Origin: Zunongwangia endophytica
GTDB taxonomy: Bacteria > Bacteroidota > Bacteroidia > Flavobacteriales > Flavobacteriaceae
DNA length: 64,000 bases
Assembly (NCBI RefSeq): GCF_030409505.1
Contig: NZ_JAUFPZ010000002.1
Coordinates: forward strand, 3,603,501-3,667,500
Direction of reading: 5' to 3'
Made by a program: the position numbers and the translations under genes. This document shows positions 36,443 through 46,015 of the stretch, piece after piece. Numbering within the stretch: the stretch's first letter is position 1; each line of letters opens with the position of its first letter. The notes under the pieces are model-generated. The model was not told the origin of the DNA and ran no database searches. It worked only from the letters and a program-made list of their open reading frames with translations.

Positions 36443-37132
36443 ATGAAGCATACTTGTACTATAAGCGGAATGAGTTGCCAGGGATGCAAATCTCATGTAA
36501 CCAAAGCGCTTGAAAATATTCCGGAAGTAACAAAAGTTGAGGTAAATCTTGAAAAAGGTATTGCTGAAATTTCTATGAAAGATAATGTTGAACTTGAAAA
36601 GTTTCAGCATGCTTTAAAGAATGCAGGTGGAAATTATCAAATATCGATTCCTACTGAAAACAATACTTCCGAAGAGAAACTAATGACGCATTCTTATACA
36701 ATAAGCGGAATGTCTTGTAATGGTTGTCGCTCTCATGTAGAAAAAACTTTAAATGAAGTAGAAGGAGTCGAAAATGCCAAAGTGAATCTTGAAAAAGGTA
36801 TTGCCGAAATTTCTATGAAAGATCATATTGAACTTGAAAAATTTCAGCAAGCTTTAGAAAATGCCGGTGGAAATTATCAAATATCGATTCCTACTGGAAA
36901 AAATACTTCCGAAGAAAAACTAATGACACATAATTATCATGTAAGCGGAATGTCTTGCAATGGTTGTCGCTCTCATGTAGAAAAAACTTTAAATGATGTT
37001 GAAGGAGTCGAAAATGCTGAAGTGAACCTTGAAAAAGCAGAAGCGACTATCAGTATGCATCATCATATCAAGATTGAAAAGTTTCAGGAAGCTTTAAAGA
37101 ATGATGGTGGTGGATATGAAATTCATTCAGCA
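36443..37132 (+). repeat. Tandem triplication of the HMA unit, 240-base period
   Basis: Three units start at 36443, 36683 and 36923. Units 1 and 2 share most bases over their second half and linker (NAGGNYQISIPT, NTSEEKL). Units 2 and 3 share the first half (GMSCNGCRSHVEKTLN). The third unit differs after residue 198 and loses the linker. The exact 80-residue period without indels points to a recent in-frame duplication. Confidence 0.9.
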
Positions 37133-39421
37133 GATCATAAGCATCATCATTCAGAAAAAACTAAAAAGAAAAAGAAGCCTAAAGCTAAAGGAAATGGTAA
37201 GTGGTATTGCCCAATGCACTGCGAGGGAGATAAAATGTATGATGAGCCGAGAGATTGCCCCGTATGCGGAATGGATTTAGTGCAAGAGCAAATTTTAAGT
37301 GCTTCAAATACCACATATACCTGCCCAATGCATCCAGAGATCGAGGAAGATGAGCCTGGGGATTGCCCAATTTGCGGTATGGATCTGGTTGCTAAAGATC
37401 CTGAACCCGATGCGCAAAATTCAACTTATTTAAAACTGCGTAAAAAGTTTTGGCTTTCTATAGCCTTTGCGTTGCCGATTTTTCTCATTGCAATGTCTGA
37501 TATGCTAAATGAGAATCCGCTTTACCAAATTATGGATTTACAATATTGGAATTGGGTGCAATTTGGATTATCGATCCCGGTAGTATTTTATACCGCCTGG
37601 ATGTTTTTTGAACGCGCCTGGAAATCTATAGTGAAATGGAATTTAAACATGTTTACACTGGTAGGAATCGGTTCTGGGATAGCTTGGGTTTTTAGTGTGT
37701 TAGGATTATTATTTCCAGATATTTTTCCCGATCAGTTTAAAACGGAAGCGGGAACGGTGCATGTTTATTTTGAAGCCGCTACGGTAATTTTAACTTTGGT
37801 ACTATTAGGCCAAATGTTAGAAGCCCGAGCACACGATCGTACCAATTCGGCTATAAAAGAATTACTGAAACTGGCGCCCAATAAAGCGACTAGAATTAAA
37901 GATGGAAAAGAAGAAGTTGTAGCGATTGATGAGATTGAGGAAGGTGATATTTTAAAAGTAAAACCCGGAGAAAAAATCCCGGTAGACGGAATAATTAAAG
38001 AAGGAAAATCTTCTATTGATGAAAGTATGATTACCGGAGAACCTGTTCCTGTAGAGAAATCTGCTGAAGATAAAATAACTTCAGGAACTATAAACGGGAA
38101 TTCTTCTTTCACGATGATTGCCGAGCAAGTGGGCGATGAAACCTTGCTTTCGCAAATTATCCAGATGGTAAACGATGCTAGTAGATCGCAAGCTCCAATT
38201 CAACGTTTAGCCGATAAAATTTCAGGGTATTTCGTGCCGATTGTGGTATTAATTTCGGTTATCACTTTTGTGATTTGGGCTATTGTTGGTCCGTCGCCAT
38301 CGTATGTTTATGCTTTTGTAAATGCTATTGCGGTTCTAATTATTGCTTGCCCTTGTGCTTTAGGTTTAGCTACGCCAATGTCGGTTATGGTAGGAATAGG
38401 GAAAGGAGCGCAAAATGGAGTATTGATTAAAAATGCTCAGGCTTTGGAGCAGATGAATCAGATTGATATACTAATTATCGATAAAACCGGAACCATTACA
38501 GAGGGTAAACCTTCCGTAGAAAAAATAGTGAGTGTTGGGGATTATTCAGAAGATGAGATTGCACAATTTATCGCTGCTTTAAATAGCCATAGCGAACATC
38601 CATTAGCTTCAGCAACGATAAAATATGCTAAAGAGAAGGAAATTAAAATTGAAGAAGCTTCAAATTTCGATTCGATTACCGGAAAAGGCGTAATTGGAGA
38701 ATTTCAGCAGAAAAAATTAGCGCTGGGAAATAAGGCGATTTTAGATGAAATGAGTATTAATACTTCAGAAAAAATAGATCGTCAAATTGAAGAATTTCAG
38801 CAACAAGGAAAAACGGTTTCTTATTTAAGTGTGGCAAATAAGGTTGAAGGCTTCGTAGTGATTTCAGACCCGATAAAGAAAACAAGTAAAGAGGCGCTTG
38901 CTAAGCTAAAAGAAGATGGCGTTGATGTTATTATGCTTACCGGCGATAACGAACGTACAGCCAAAGCAGTTGCCGATGAAATGGAAATTGATTTTAAAGC
39001 TGGAATGCTGCCACAGGATAAAATGAGAGAGGTTGAAAAACTTCAGCAACAAGGACGAAAAGTAGCTGCTGCGGGAGACGGAATTAACGATGCCCCAGCT
39101 TTAGCAAAAGCGGATATCGGAATTGCGATGGGAACCGGAACCGATGTTGCTATAGAAAGTGCAGAGATTACTTTGGTAAAAGGCGATTTAAAAGCGGTAC
39201 TAAAAGCACGGAAACTAAGTGATAAAGTAATGGCGAATATTAAGCAAAATCTATTTTTTGCTTTGATTTATAACAGTATAGGCGTACCGATTGCTGCCGG
39301 AATTCTATATCCTTTCTTCGGAATTTTATTATCACCAATGATTGCTGCTTTGGCGATGAGTTTTAGTTCGGTTTCGGTAATTGCAAATGCGCTGAGGTTA
39401 CGTGCTGCGAAACTTGATTAG
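36443..39421 (+). CDS. copA: Copper-translocating P1B-type ATPase with three HMA and two HMBD domains
   Basis: A 992-residue pump. Three HMA domains begin at residues 1, 81 and 161, each with GMSCxGC; metal pairs are Cys12/15, 92/95 and 172/175. A His/Lys-rich linker leads to two HMBDs at about 255-280 (YCPMHCEGD, DCPVCGMDL) and 292-317 (YTCPMHPEI, DCPICGMDL). The core shows the CPC metal site (ACPCALGLATP, near 636), the phosphorylation loop DKTGTITEG (near 680), HSEHPLA, and GDGINDAPAL (near 880). It exports Cu(I) or Ag(I) across the inner membrane. The permease gene follows after 28 bases. Methionines open repeats 2 and 3, so internal starts could give short chaperone-like products, though nothing shows that they do. 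Confidence 0.95.
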   Translation: MKHTCTISGMSCQGCKSHVTKALENIPEVTKVEVNLEKGIAEISMKDNVELEKFQHALKNAGGNYQISIPTENNTSEEKLMTHSYTISGMSCNGCRSHVEKTLNEVEGVENAKVNLEKGIAEISMKDHIELEKFQQALENAGGNYQISIPTGKNTSEEKLMTHNYHVSGMSCNGCRSHVEKTLNDVEGVENAEVNLEKAEATISMHHHIKIEKFQEALKNDGGGYEIHSADHKHHHSEKTKKKKKPKAKGNGKWYCPMHCEGDKMYDEPRDCPVCGMDLVQEQILSASNTTYTCPMHPEIEEDEPGDCPICGMDLVAKDPEPDAQNSTYLKLRKKFWLSIAFALPIFLIAMSDMLNENPLYQIMDLQYWNWVQFGLSIPVVFYTAWMFFERAWKSIVKWNLNMFTLVGIGSGIAWVFSVLGLLFPDIFPDQFKTEAGTVHVYFEAATVILTLVLLGQMLEARAHDRTNSAIKELLKLAPNKATRIKDGKEEVVAIDEIEEGDILKVKPGEKIPVDGIIKEGKSSIDESMITGEPVPVEKSAEDKITSGTINGNSSFTMIAEQVGDETLLSQIIQMVNDASRSQAPIQRLADKISGYFVPIVVLISVITFVIWAIVGPSPSYVYAFVNAIAVLIIACPCALGLATPMSVMVGIGKGAQNGVLIKNAQALEQMNQIDILIIDKTGTITEGKPSVEKIVSVGDYSEDEIAQFIAALNSHSEHPLASATIKYAKEKEIKIEEASNFDSITGKGVIGEFQQKKLALGNKAILDEMSINTSEKIDRQIEEFQQQGKTVSYLSVANKVEGFVVISDPIKKTSKEALAKLKEDGVDVIMLTGDNERTAKAVADEMEIDFKAGMLPQDKMREVEKLQQQGRKVAAAGDGINDAPALAKADIGIAMGTGTDVAIESAEITLVKGDLKAVLKARKLSDKVMANIKQNLFFALIYNSIGVPIAAGILYPFFGILLSPMIAALAMSFSSVSVIANALRLRAAKLD

Positions 39422-39449
39422 AATAAGTAACATTTTAAAAAATTAATTT

Positions 39450-40673
39450 ATGAATGATTTTTTAAGCAAATGGGGAGAAGCTGCAAATACCAGTCTGGGT
39501 TTTTTCTGGATGGCGTTATGGGCTTTTGCGCTGGGATATGTGATAAGTAGTTGTATTCAGGTTTTTGTAACCGAAAAACGGATGCAAAAAACAATGGGTG
39601 AAAATGAATCTAAGGGTGTCTTGCTGGGAACATTTTTCGGTTTTATAAGCAGCTCTTGTAGTTTCGCCGCTTTAGCTTCTACGAAGAGTTTGTTTAAAAA
39701 AGGAGCAAGTTTTGTTTCAAGTATCGCATTTTTACTGGCTTCGACTAATTTAGTGATAGAGCTGGGAATCATTATTTCAATATTCCTAGGATGGCAGTTT
39801 GTTGTAGGAGAATATTTAGGCGGAGTTTTACTCATCTTGATCAGTTGGTTGCTTATTCGTTTATTTCATCCTAAAGCACTTATTAAGAACGCCAGAGAAA
39901 GACTTCAAACTGATGAGGATGACGATAATGACGACCAGAAATCCTGGAAGAAAAGAATAAAAACTGAAAAAAGCTGGGCAAAGGTTTCTCAGCAATACGG
40001 AATGGAGTGGAAAATGGTGTGGAAAGATGTGACGCTTGGTTTTACTATTGCCGGGATTGTTGCAGCTTTTATTCCGGATTCCTTTTTTCAAACACTATTT
40101 ATTAATAGCGGGCAGGGAAATACAAATTTTTCATTTTTGACGATCTTAGAACATATTATTGTTGGTCCTGTGGTTGCGTTTATAACGTTTATTGGTTCGA
40201 TGGGTAATATTCCATTAGCCGCGCTGTTATTTGGTAAAGGAGTAAGTTTTGCCGGGGTCATTGCTTTTATTTTTAGTGATTTGGTAGTTTTTCCTGTTCT
40301 GAGAATAAACGCAAAATATTATGGTTGGAAAATGTCCTTTTTCATCTTAATGCTTTTATTTATTTCTTTAGTTGGAGCTTCTTTATTATTGCATTACGGA
40401 TTTTTAAGTTTCGATTTAATTCCAGATCCTTCTAGCGTGCAGGTTCAAGATCAGACTTTTTTTAAAATAGATTATACCTTTTTTCTGAATATTGCTTTTT
40501 TGCTTATTTCAGGATATTTGATCTACTTAGGTTTCTTTAAAAGAACCGATGTAATGCAAATGAAAGAAATGGCGCCAAAAAGTAAATTGATGGAAAAAAG
40601 CCTAAAATATATTGCTTTTGTTTGTTACGCCTGGCTCGCTGGCGGGATGATCGTAAAATATTTTATTCAGTAA
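39450..40673 (+). CDS. UPF0718/YraQ-type permease
   Basis: A 407-residue membrane protein with about eight to ten helices and a charged cytoplasmic loop (residues 150-180) rich in Asp and Lys. The segment FISSSCSFAALASTKSLFKKGAS near residue 70 matches the permease family often linked to metal or metalloid export and to copper ATPase genes in Bacteroidota. It sits 28 bases downstream of copA on the same strand, so one transcript is likely. The substrate is unknown; the family includes putative arsenic-type and other permeases. Confidence 0.8.
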   Translation: MNDFLSKWGEAANTSLGFFWMALWAFALGYVISSCIQVFVTEKRMQKTMGENESKGVLLGTFFGFISSSCSFAALASTKSLFKKGASFVSSIAFLLASTNLVIELGIIISIFLGWQFVVGEYLGGVLLILISWLLIRLFHPKALIKNARERLQTDEDDDNDDQKSWKKRIKTEKSWAKVSQQYGMEWKMVWKDVTLGFTIAGIVAAFIPDSFFQTLFINSGQGNTNFSFLTILEHIIVGPVVAFITFIGSMGNIPLAALLFGKGVSFAGVIAFIFSDLVVFPVLRINAKYYGWKMSFFILMLLFISLVGASLLLHYGFLSFDLIPDPSSVQVQDQTFFKIDYTFFLNIAFLLISGYLIYLGFFKRTDVMQMKEMAPKSKLMEKSLKYIAFVCYAWLAGGMIVKYFIQ

Positions 40674-40684
40674 TTAAGAAATAA

Positions 40685-40713
40685 AAAAAGAGAAGCTAAA
40701 AGCTTCTCTTTTT
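40685..40713. terminator. Bidirectional terminator between permease and Spy-like genes
   Basis: Thirteen-base perfect arms (AAAAAGAGAAGCT and its complement) with a three-base loop. The A and T tracts are within the stem, so it works for either strand between two convergent genes. Confidence 0.88.
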
Positions 40714-40756
40714 GCAATTAAACTAGAATAAATAGGAGTTATTTGGGGTTTACTCT

Positions 40757-41173
40757 TTACCTTTTTTGACGCTCTGCGAATGCCATTCTTTTTGTTGCTT
40801 TCCAAAGCTCATATTGCTCTTTACTCAAAATTTCCAGCATAGCTTGTTGAAATGCTATTTCTCTATCTAGACGCGCATTCATTTGCTCAAATGATTGCTC
40901 TCTAAGATTACTATTTTTAGCAGCTTCTTTTCTGTCTTCTTTTAGTTCATGCTTTTCTTCAGCGTGATTTACATATAATTTCTGAAATTCTTTTTGCTGG
41001 TGTTCGGTTAGATCTAGGTCTAATGTTAATCTTTTTGATTTCAGAATAGCTTTTTCTTCAGCAGTCATATTCATAGCTGCACGTTCCTTCATTTGCTTTC
41101 TACGACTTTCTTTCTGCTGCGCAAAAGAAGATATCGAAACAAGCATCATCATTAAAAAACATAATTTTTTCAT
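40757..41173 (-). CDS. Small exported helical protein, Spy/DUF4890-like
   Basis: A 138-residue protein with a signal peptide ending SSFAQQ and a mature part that is almost all charged helix (many Lys, Glu, Arg and Gln), with LDLTEHQQKEFQKLY and LSKEQYELWKATKR repeats reminiscent of the LTxxQ motif in periplasmic Spy/CpxP chaperones. Position next to the metal island allows a stress role, but it is on the opposite strand and has its own transcript. The function is inferred from composition only. Confidence 0.65.
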   Translation of the reverse strand: MKKLCFLMMMLVSISSFAQQKESRRKQMKERAAMNMTAEEKAILKSKRLTLDLDLTEHQQKEFQKLYVNHAEEKHELKEDRKEAAKNSNLREQSFEQMNARLDREIAFQQAMLEILSKEQYELWKATKRMAFAERQKR

Positions 41174-41254
41174 CTTGAAGCGATTTAAAGTGAATTCCTT
41201 ACTAAGACTGTTAAAATACTAAAAGGTTTAATTAAATCATCTGAAAACTTCACA

Positions 41255-41288
41255 TAAAAAAACCTGCCTCGTGGGGGAGACAGGTTTA
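41255..41288 (-). terminator. Terminator after the zinc protease gene
   Basis: Arms AAACCTG and CAGGTTT with inner CTC/GAG pairing; the minus strand continues into a T run. It lies 34 bases past the protease stop codon. Confidence 0.72.
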
Positions 41289-41321
41289 AATCTAATAAAT
41301 CATATAGATTCTATGGATAGA

Positions 41322-43811
41322 TTAGTCGTTAGGGTTTAGAATTTCATCTATTCGTTCTAATGCATCCTGAAGGTGATATCTAGTTAACGTATCTCCTGAT
41401 CGGTACATAGAATTTCTTATTTGTCTTTGGAGTGTCTTTAATTCTCCTCTAACAATTGGTCGAATATCACTTTGCGCTACATTTACGTTAGTTCTACTAA
41501 CCCAACGGCGATAAGCACTAGGAATCGCTGCCTGATCTTCGGTCATTAAATGTCCTAAACGATCGATATACGCTCTTTGTAAGTTTCTACGATATCTATC
41601 GATTTTTTTACCTGAATTTAATTCGTTCCAGATTCCAGAACGTAAGTCTTCCATCATGTCTAGAAGCGTATATGCTTCTTTCCCATTAACTTCTTCGTTT
41701 TCAAGTAAACGTTGCATTCTTCCGAAGTCAAGTACGTTAGAAAGTGTACTACTTTGCATACTTCTAATTCTTTCGATATTTCCGTCGAATTCGATTTTAT
41801 TGAAAATGTCCTGATCGATTAACCAATTTGGAGTTTCAAACAATTGTTCTTGTAAAAAGTCCATTGCTCTTTCCTGTTTTTCTTTGGCAACATGCGTATA
41901 AACGGCACCTTCCTGGTCGTAGGTTTTAGAGTTCTCGTAAACACCACCAATATTAGCAGCTACGTGACCCATATAGCGATTTAGTTGGCTAAGCACCTGG
42001 CCATAAAGCTCGTCTAAGTCTTCGTAATCCTTACCATCTTCAGCAGTCCACTCTATTAATTTAGGAACAATACGCTTCAAGTTTTTGATACCGTATTCAC
42101 TAGCAAGCATTGCGTCGTCACCAAGATCTTCTGTTTGAGAAGAAGGGTCTATTACTCCGCCACTTTGCTGACTTCCGAAGCGATATAAAGGATCACCTGC
42201 ATGTTCTAAAATCCATTCATCTAAAACAGGCTTTTCTTCTCTACCTTCTTTTTCTGGAATAGGTTTATATCCCCACATAATCGCATACTTGTCGTAAGGA
42301 CCAATATTTGGCATTAAAGCAACATCACCATCACCTGGCTGAGCTACATAATTGAAACGTGCATAATCCATAATTGATGGTGCAGTTCCATATTTTGCGG
42401 TGAATTCTGGATCACGTAAGTCTTCAACTGCATAAGCCGGGCTGCTACCCATATTGTGCGGAAGACCTAAAGTGTGACCAACTTCATGAGAAGAAACGAA
42501 ACGAATTAAACGCCCCATTATTTCATCTTTAAATGCTACGCCACGAGCTTCCTCATTAATTGCAGCCGTTTGTACAAAATACCAGTTTCTAAGTAATGTC
42601 ATTACATTATGGTACCAGTTGATATCAGACTCCAATATTTCTCCAGAACGTGGATCGCTTACGTGAGGACCATTCGCGTTAGGAATTGGTGAAGCTAAAT
42701 AACGAACGGTTGAATAACGAACATCTTCTGGGCTCCAATCTGGATCTTCCTCTGGGGAAGGTGCCTCTTTAGCGATAATTGCATTTTTGAAACCGGCTTC
42801 TTCAAAAGCTACTTGCCAGTCTTCGATACCTTGCTTAATGTAAGGAACCCATTTTTTTGGCGTTGCACGGTCGATGTAATAAACGATTTGTTTTTTAGGT
42901 TCAACTAACTCACCGTTTTCAAACTTCTCCATGTCTTCCTCCTTAACCTCTAGTCTCCAACGGTCAAGATATTCAACAGTTTTACTCTTTTGTACGTCCA
43001 AACCATAATCGGTTTGGTTCGTTGTAAACCATCCTACACGCTCATCAAAGTAACGACGCTCCATTGGTTCTTCTGGCAAAAGAATCATAGAATTACTAAA
43101 TTCTACCGAAATTGATCCTGTGCTAGAATTAGACGGAGGGTTACCCGCATTGTAGGTTTTTATATGTCGAACTTCGATATTTTCAGGATAACTTCTTATC
43201 GTATCTATAAAAGAACGGCTATCATCTAATCTCGAAACTTTATATTGTTTACGGTAGCGGTCACCTAGACCTAAAGCCTGTACATCTTTTTTGTAAAGAT
43301 CGGTAACTTCGATAACAGTAGATTTGTTTATAGAATCTTTACCAATAGTTTCAACATCAAAAGAGCTTAAAATTGGCTCGAAGTTAGAGTTGACAACAGC
43401 CTCGTGAACAGGTAGCGAATCTGCAGCATAAATATCATAAGATACGACTCTTAGTAAAACCTGATCACCTTTCTTTTGCCAGCGGTGTACCTGTGTGTTT
43501 TGTTTACCACCACCAAATCCAATACCTGAGGCTGTTTTGGCGATTCTTGTTACAGTAAGCATTTCTCTATTAAAAAGGCTATCTGGAATCTCGTAGTAAT
43601 ACTTGTTTTTTACTTTGTGTACGGTAAAAAGACCTTTATCTGATTTTGCATCTTTAGTGATGACTTTTGCGTAAGGTTTTAATCCGTCTTTAGATTCTTC
43701 TTTTTGTGCATTAGCAGACTGATCTTTCTTGTTTTTCTGAAAAACAGCACAAGAGGCCATTAAAAAGGAAAGACCGACAGCACAAATCCTGATCGGTAAT
43801 TTGTTAGTCAT
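41322..43811 (-). CDS. Zinc-dependent metalloprotease, DUF5117/DUF5118 type, lipoprotein
   Basis: An 829-residue protein with a lipoprotein signal ending MASC (Cys21). The middle carries the extended zinc site HEVGHTLGLPHN (near residue 440), the HExxHxxGxxH form of metzincins, followed by SIMDYARFNYV, a plausible Met-turn. N-terminal segments match DUF5118/DUF5117. The C-terminal 200 residues are helical. Members are cell-surface or periplasmic proteases of unknown targets in Bacteroidota. It stands alone, with terminators on both sides. Confidence 0.88.
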   Translation of the reverse strand: MTNKLPIRICAVGLSFLMASCAVFQKNKKDQSANAQKEESKDGLKPYAKVITKDAKSDKGLFTVHKVKNKYYYEIPDSLFNREMLTVTRIAKTASGIGFGGGKQNTQVHRWQKKGDQVLLRVVSYDIYAADSLPVHEAVVNSNFEPILSSFDVETIGKDSINKSTVIEVTDLYKKDVQALGLGDRYRKQYKVSRLDDSRSFIDTIRSYPENIEVRHIKTYNAGNPPSNSSTGSISVEFSNSMILLPEEPMERRYFDERVGWFTTNQTDYGLDVQKSKTVEYLDRWRLEVKEEDMEKFENGELVEPKKQIVYYIDRATPKKWVPYIKQGIEDWQVAFEEAGFKNAIIAKEAPSPEEDPDWSPEDVRYSTVRYLASPIPNANGPHVSDPRSGEILESDINWYHNVMTLLRNWYFVQTAAINEEARGVAFKDEIMGRLIRFVSSHEVGHTLGLPHNMGSSPAYAVEDLRDPEFTAKYGTAPSIMDYARFNYVAQPGDGDVALMPNIGPYDKYAIMWGYKPIPEKEGREEKPVLDEWILEHAGDPLYRFGSQQSGGVIDPSSQTEDLGDDAMLASEYGIKNLKRIVPKLIEWTAEDGKDYEDLDELYGQVLSQLNRYMGHVAANIGGVYENSKTYDQEGAVYTHVAKEKQERAMDFLQEQLFETPNWLIDQDIFNKIEFDGNIERIRSMQSSTLSNVLDFGRMQRLLENEEVNGKEAYTLLDMMEDLRSGIWNELNSGKKIDRYRRNLQRAYIDRLGHLMTEDQAAIPSAYRRWVSRTNVNVAQSDIRPIVRGELKTLQRQIRNSMYRSGDTLTRYHLQDALERIDEILNPND

Positions 43812-43954
43812 AAATTAGGTTTGATTTTTATTAAAGCTGAATAAATTTTTTAAGTGTGCTACACTGAAATATTCAACCTTGTTATTAGGACTCATTTTTC
43901 TTAAAAAGGTTTAAAACGAAGTTAAGGAAAATGGAAAACATGGCATTTTGTAAT

Positions 43955-43985
43955 AAAAAAAGGCTACAAATTAATGTAGCCTTTC
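43955..43985 (-). terminator. Terminator after lysS
   Basis: Ten-base arms (AAAGGCTACA, TGTAGCCTTT), a short AT loop, and a T run on the minus strand 28 bases past the lysS stop codon. Confidence 0.85.
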
Positions 43986-44012
43986 AGGTATAATTTTAAA
44001 TAGAAGTAAGCC

Positions 44013-45704
44013 TTATACAACGCTTATCTTCATTTCTTCACCTTCCTTAAATACATTTATCATTTTATGTTTTCTAAGCGATTTTAGAGCTTTATCCCAT
44101 TTTTTATTACTCAAGCCAGATTTCTCTTTAATAAGATCCATATTATGGTTTTCGTCATCTTTCAGTAATTGGTAAACTGCTTTTTCTTCTTCAGTAAGTT
44201 CAACCTGTTTTTTCTCCGGCTTCATTTGTGGGAAAAACAATACTTCCTGAATAGATTGATTATTGGTTAAAAACATAATTAAACGATCCATCCCAATTCC
44301 TAATCCAGATGTTGGAGGCATACCATATTCTAAAGCACGCAAGAAATCCTGATCGATAAATTCGGTTGCTTCATCATCACCTTTTTCAGCTAATCGCAAT
44401 TGTTCTTCAAAGCGCTCACGCTGATCGATAGGATCGTTAAGTTCTGAATATGCATTAGCGATTTCTTTACCACAAACCATAAGCTCGAAACGCTCGGTTA
44501 ATTCTGGATTTTCACGATGCGTTTTACAAAGTGGGCTCATTTCTTTTGGATAATCGGTAATAAAGGTTGGTTGGATGTAATTTCCTTCACATTTTTCACC
44601 AAAAATCTCATCGATAAGTTTCCCTTTACCCATGGTTTCATCTACCTCAATACCCATTTCTTTCGCAGCCTCGAATAATTCTGCTTCAGATTTACCGGTA
44701 ATATCAAATCCTGTGAATTCGATAATAGCATCAGTCATGGTAACACGCTTATACGGTGCTTTAAAATCTACCTTATGTTTTCCGAAGGTAGCTTCTGTAG
44801 TTCCATTAACCGATGTTGCACAATGTTCTAATAGTTTTTCAGTAAAATCCATCATCCAGTTATAGTCTTTGTAGGCTACATAAATTTCCATTGCTGTAAA
44901 TTCCGGATTGTGAGTTCTATCCATTCCTTCATTTCTGAAGTTTTTCGAGAACTCATAAACGCCATCAAAACCACCAACGATTAAACGCTTAAGATAAAGC
45001 TCGTTTGCAATTCTTAAATATAGCGGAATGTCTAGCGCATTATGATGGGTAATAAAAGGTCGAGCCGCAGCACCACCAGGAATCGACTGAAGAATTGGAG
45101 TTTCAACCTCGAAATATCCAGATTCGTTAAAGAAATTACGCATTGCCGTAAATAACTTGGTACGCTTTACAAAAATTTCTTTCACTTTAGGATTCACCGC
45201 TAGATCTGCGTAACGCTGACGGTAACGATGTTCTGGATCTGTGAATCCATCGTATGTATTTCCTTCTTTATCTGTTTTTGGTAAAGGCAATGGACGGATA
45301 GATTTGCTTAAAAGCTCAAAATCTTTAACCATTACAGTCATTTCACCAACTTGTGTTTTAAATAATTCTCCCTGGATACCTATAAAATCACCAATATCCA
45401 GCAGTTTCTTATATACATCATTGTACAAGCTTTTATCTTCTCCGGTACAAATTTCGTCACGATTAAAGTAAACCTGAATCTTACCTTTAGAGTCTTGTAA
45501 TTCTGCGAAAGATGCTTTTCCCTGGATTCTTCGGGACATTAGTCTACCCGCGATAACAACTTTTTTACCTTCTTCGAAACTTGCCTTTATATCGGCAGAG
45601 GTGTGATCTAATGGAAATAAGTCGGCCGGATAAGGATTAATTCCTTTTTCTCTTAATGTAGCCAGTTTTTCTCTTCTTATGATTTCCTGTTCAGATAGCT
45701 GCAT
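44013..45704 (-). CDS. lysS: Lysine--tRNA ligase, class II, with C-terminal extension
   Basis: A 563-residue enzyme that charges tRNA-Lys. An OB-fold anticodon domain (VVIAGRLMSRRIQGKASFAEL) is followed by the class II core with FFNESGYFEVETPIL (motif 1), NFRNEGMDRTHNPEFT (motif 2) and GLGIGMDRLIMFLTNN (motif 3). Bacterial LysS usually ends soon after motif 3, near 500 residues. Here some 60 more follow (VELTEEEKAVYQLL to KISVV), with the helix-turn-helix look of a winged domain. Such a tail is common in Flavobacteriia, but its use is not established. Confidence 0.94.
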   Translation of the reverse strand: MQLSEQEIIRREKLATLREKGINPYPADLFPLDHTSADIKASFEEGKKVVIAGRLMSRRIQGKASFAELQDSKGKIQVYFNRDEICTGEDKSLYNDVYKKLLDIGDFIGIQGELFKTQVGEMTVMVKDFELLSKSIRPLPLPKTDKEGNTYDGFTDPEHRYRQRYADLAVNPKVKEIFVKRTKLFTAMRNFFNESGYFEVETPILQSIPGGAAARPFITHHNALDIPLYLRIANELYLKRLIVGGFDGVYEFSKNFRNEGMDRTHNPEFTAMEIYVAYKDYNWMMDFTEKLLEHCATSVNGTTEATFGKHKVDFKAPYKRVTMTDAIIEFTGFDITGKSEAELFEAAKEMGIEVDETMGKGKLIDEIFGEKCEGNYIQPTFITDYPKEMSPLCKTHRENPELTERFELMVCGKEIANAYSELNDPIDQRERFEEQLRLAEKGDDEATEFIDQDFLRALEYGMPPTSGLGIGMDRLIMFLTNNQSIQEVLFFPQMKPEKKQVELTEEEKAVYQLLKDDENHNMDLIKEKSGLSNKKWDKALKSLRKHKMINVFKEGEEMKISVV

Positions 45705-45822
45705 GATGTAATTTTAAATTTTAGCTTCTTCCTTTTTTAGGAAGCAGCTGCAAATATAATGACAATCAGAGTACCAACCAATGATCTATTTAAGATTAGC
45801 TATGAATCTGAAGCAGAAATTA

Positions 45823-45830
45823 TATCTTTG
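45823..45830 (+). promoter_or_regulatory. Candidate -7 element for the yqaE-lipB pair
   Basis: TATCTTTG matches TAnnTTTG exactly and lies 26 bases before the YqaE start. The -33 region lacks a clear TTG. Confidence 0.4.
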
Positions 45831-45856
45831 TTTTTGTTTTAGATAAAATCGATTTT

Positions 45857-46015
45857 ATGAGTATTTGGCGCGTAATTTTATCAATATTTTTTCCGCCCTT
45901 AGCGGTATTTGATAAGGGGTGCGGTTCTATTATTATAGTGCTGCTTTTAACCCTTTTAGGTTGGATTCCCGGAGTAATCGCTGCACTCATAATTTTAAAT
46001 AATCCTAATAAATGA
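45857..46015 (+). CDS. YqaE/Pmp3-family small membrane protein
   Basis: A 52-residue protein with two hydrophobic helices, starting MSIWRVILSIFFPPLAV. The pattern FPPLAV, then LLTLLGWIPGVIAAL, matches the Pmp3/YqaE family, whose members affect membrane potential and salt tolerance in other organisms. The stop codon overlaps the ATG of lipB by four bases (ATGA), so the two are translationally coupled. Too short for most gene finders, yet well supported by its family signature. Confidence 0.85.
   Translation: MSIWRVILSIFFPPLAVFDKGCGSIIIVLLLTLLGWIPGVIAALIILNNPNK

Noticed and set aside
36443-37132. CRISPR-like or satellite array
   Set aside because: The 240-base period is an in-frame domain triplication in a protein-coding gene, not a repeat-spacer array.
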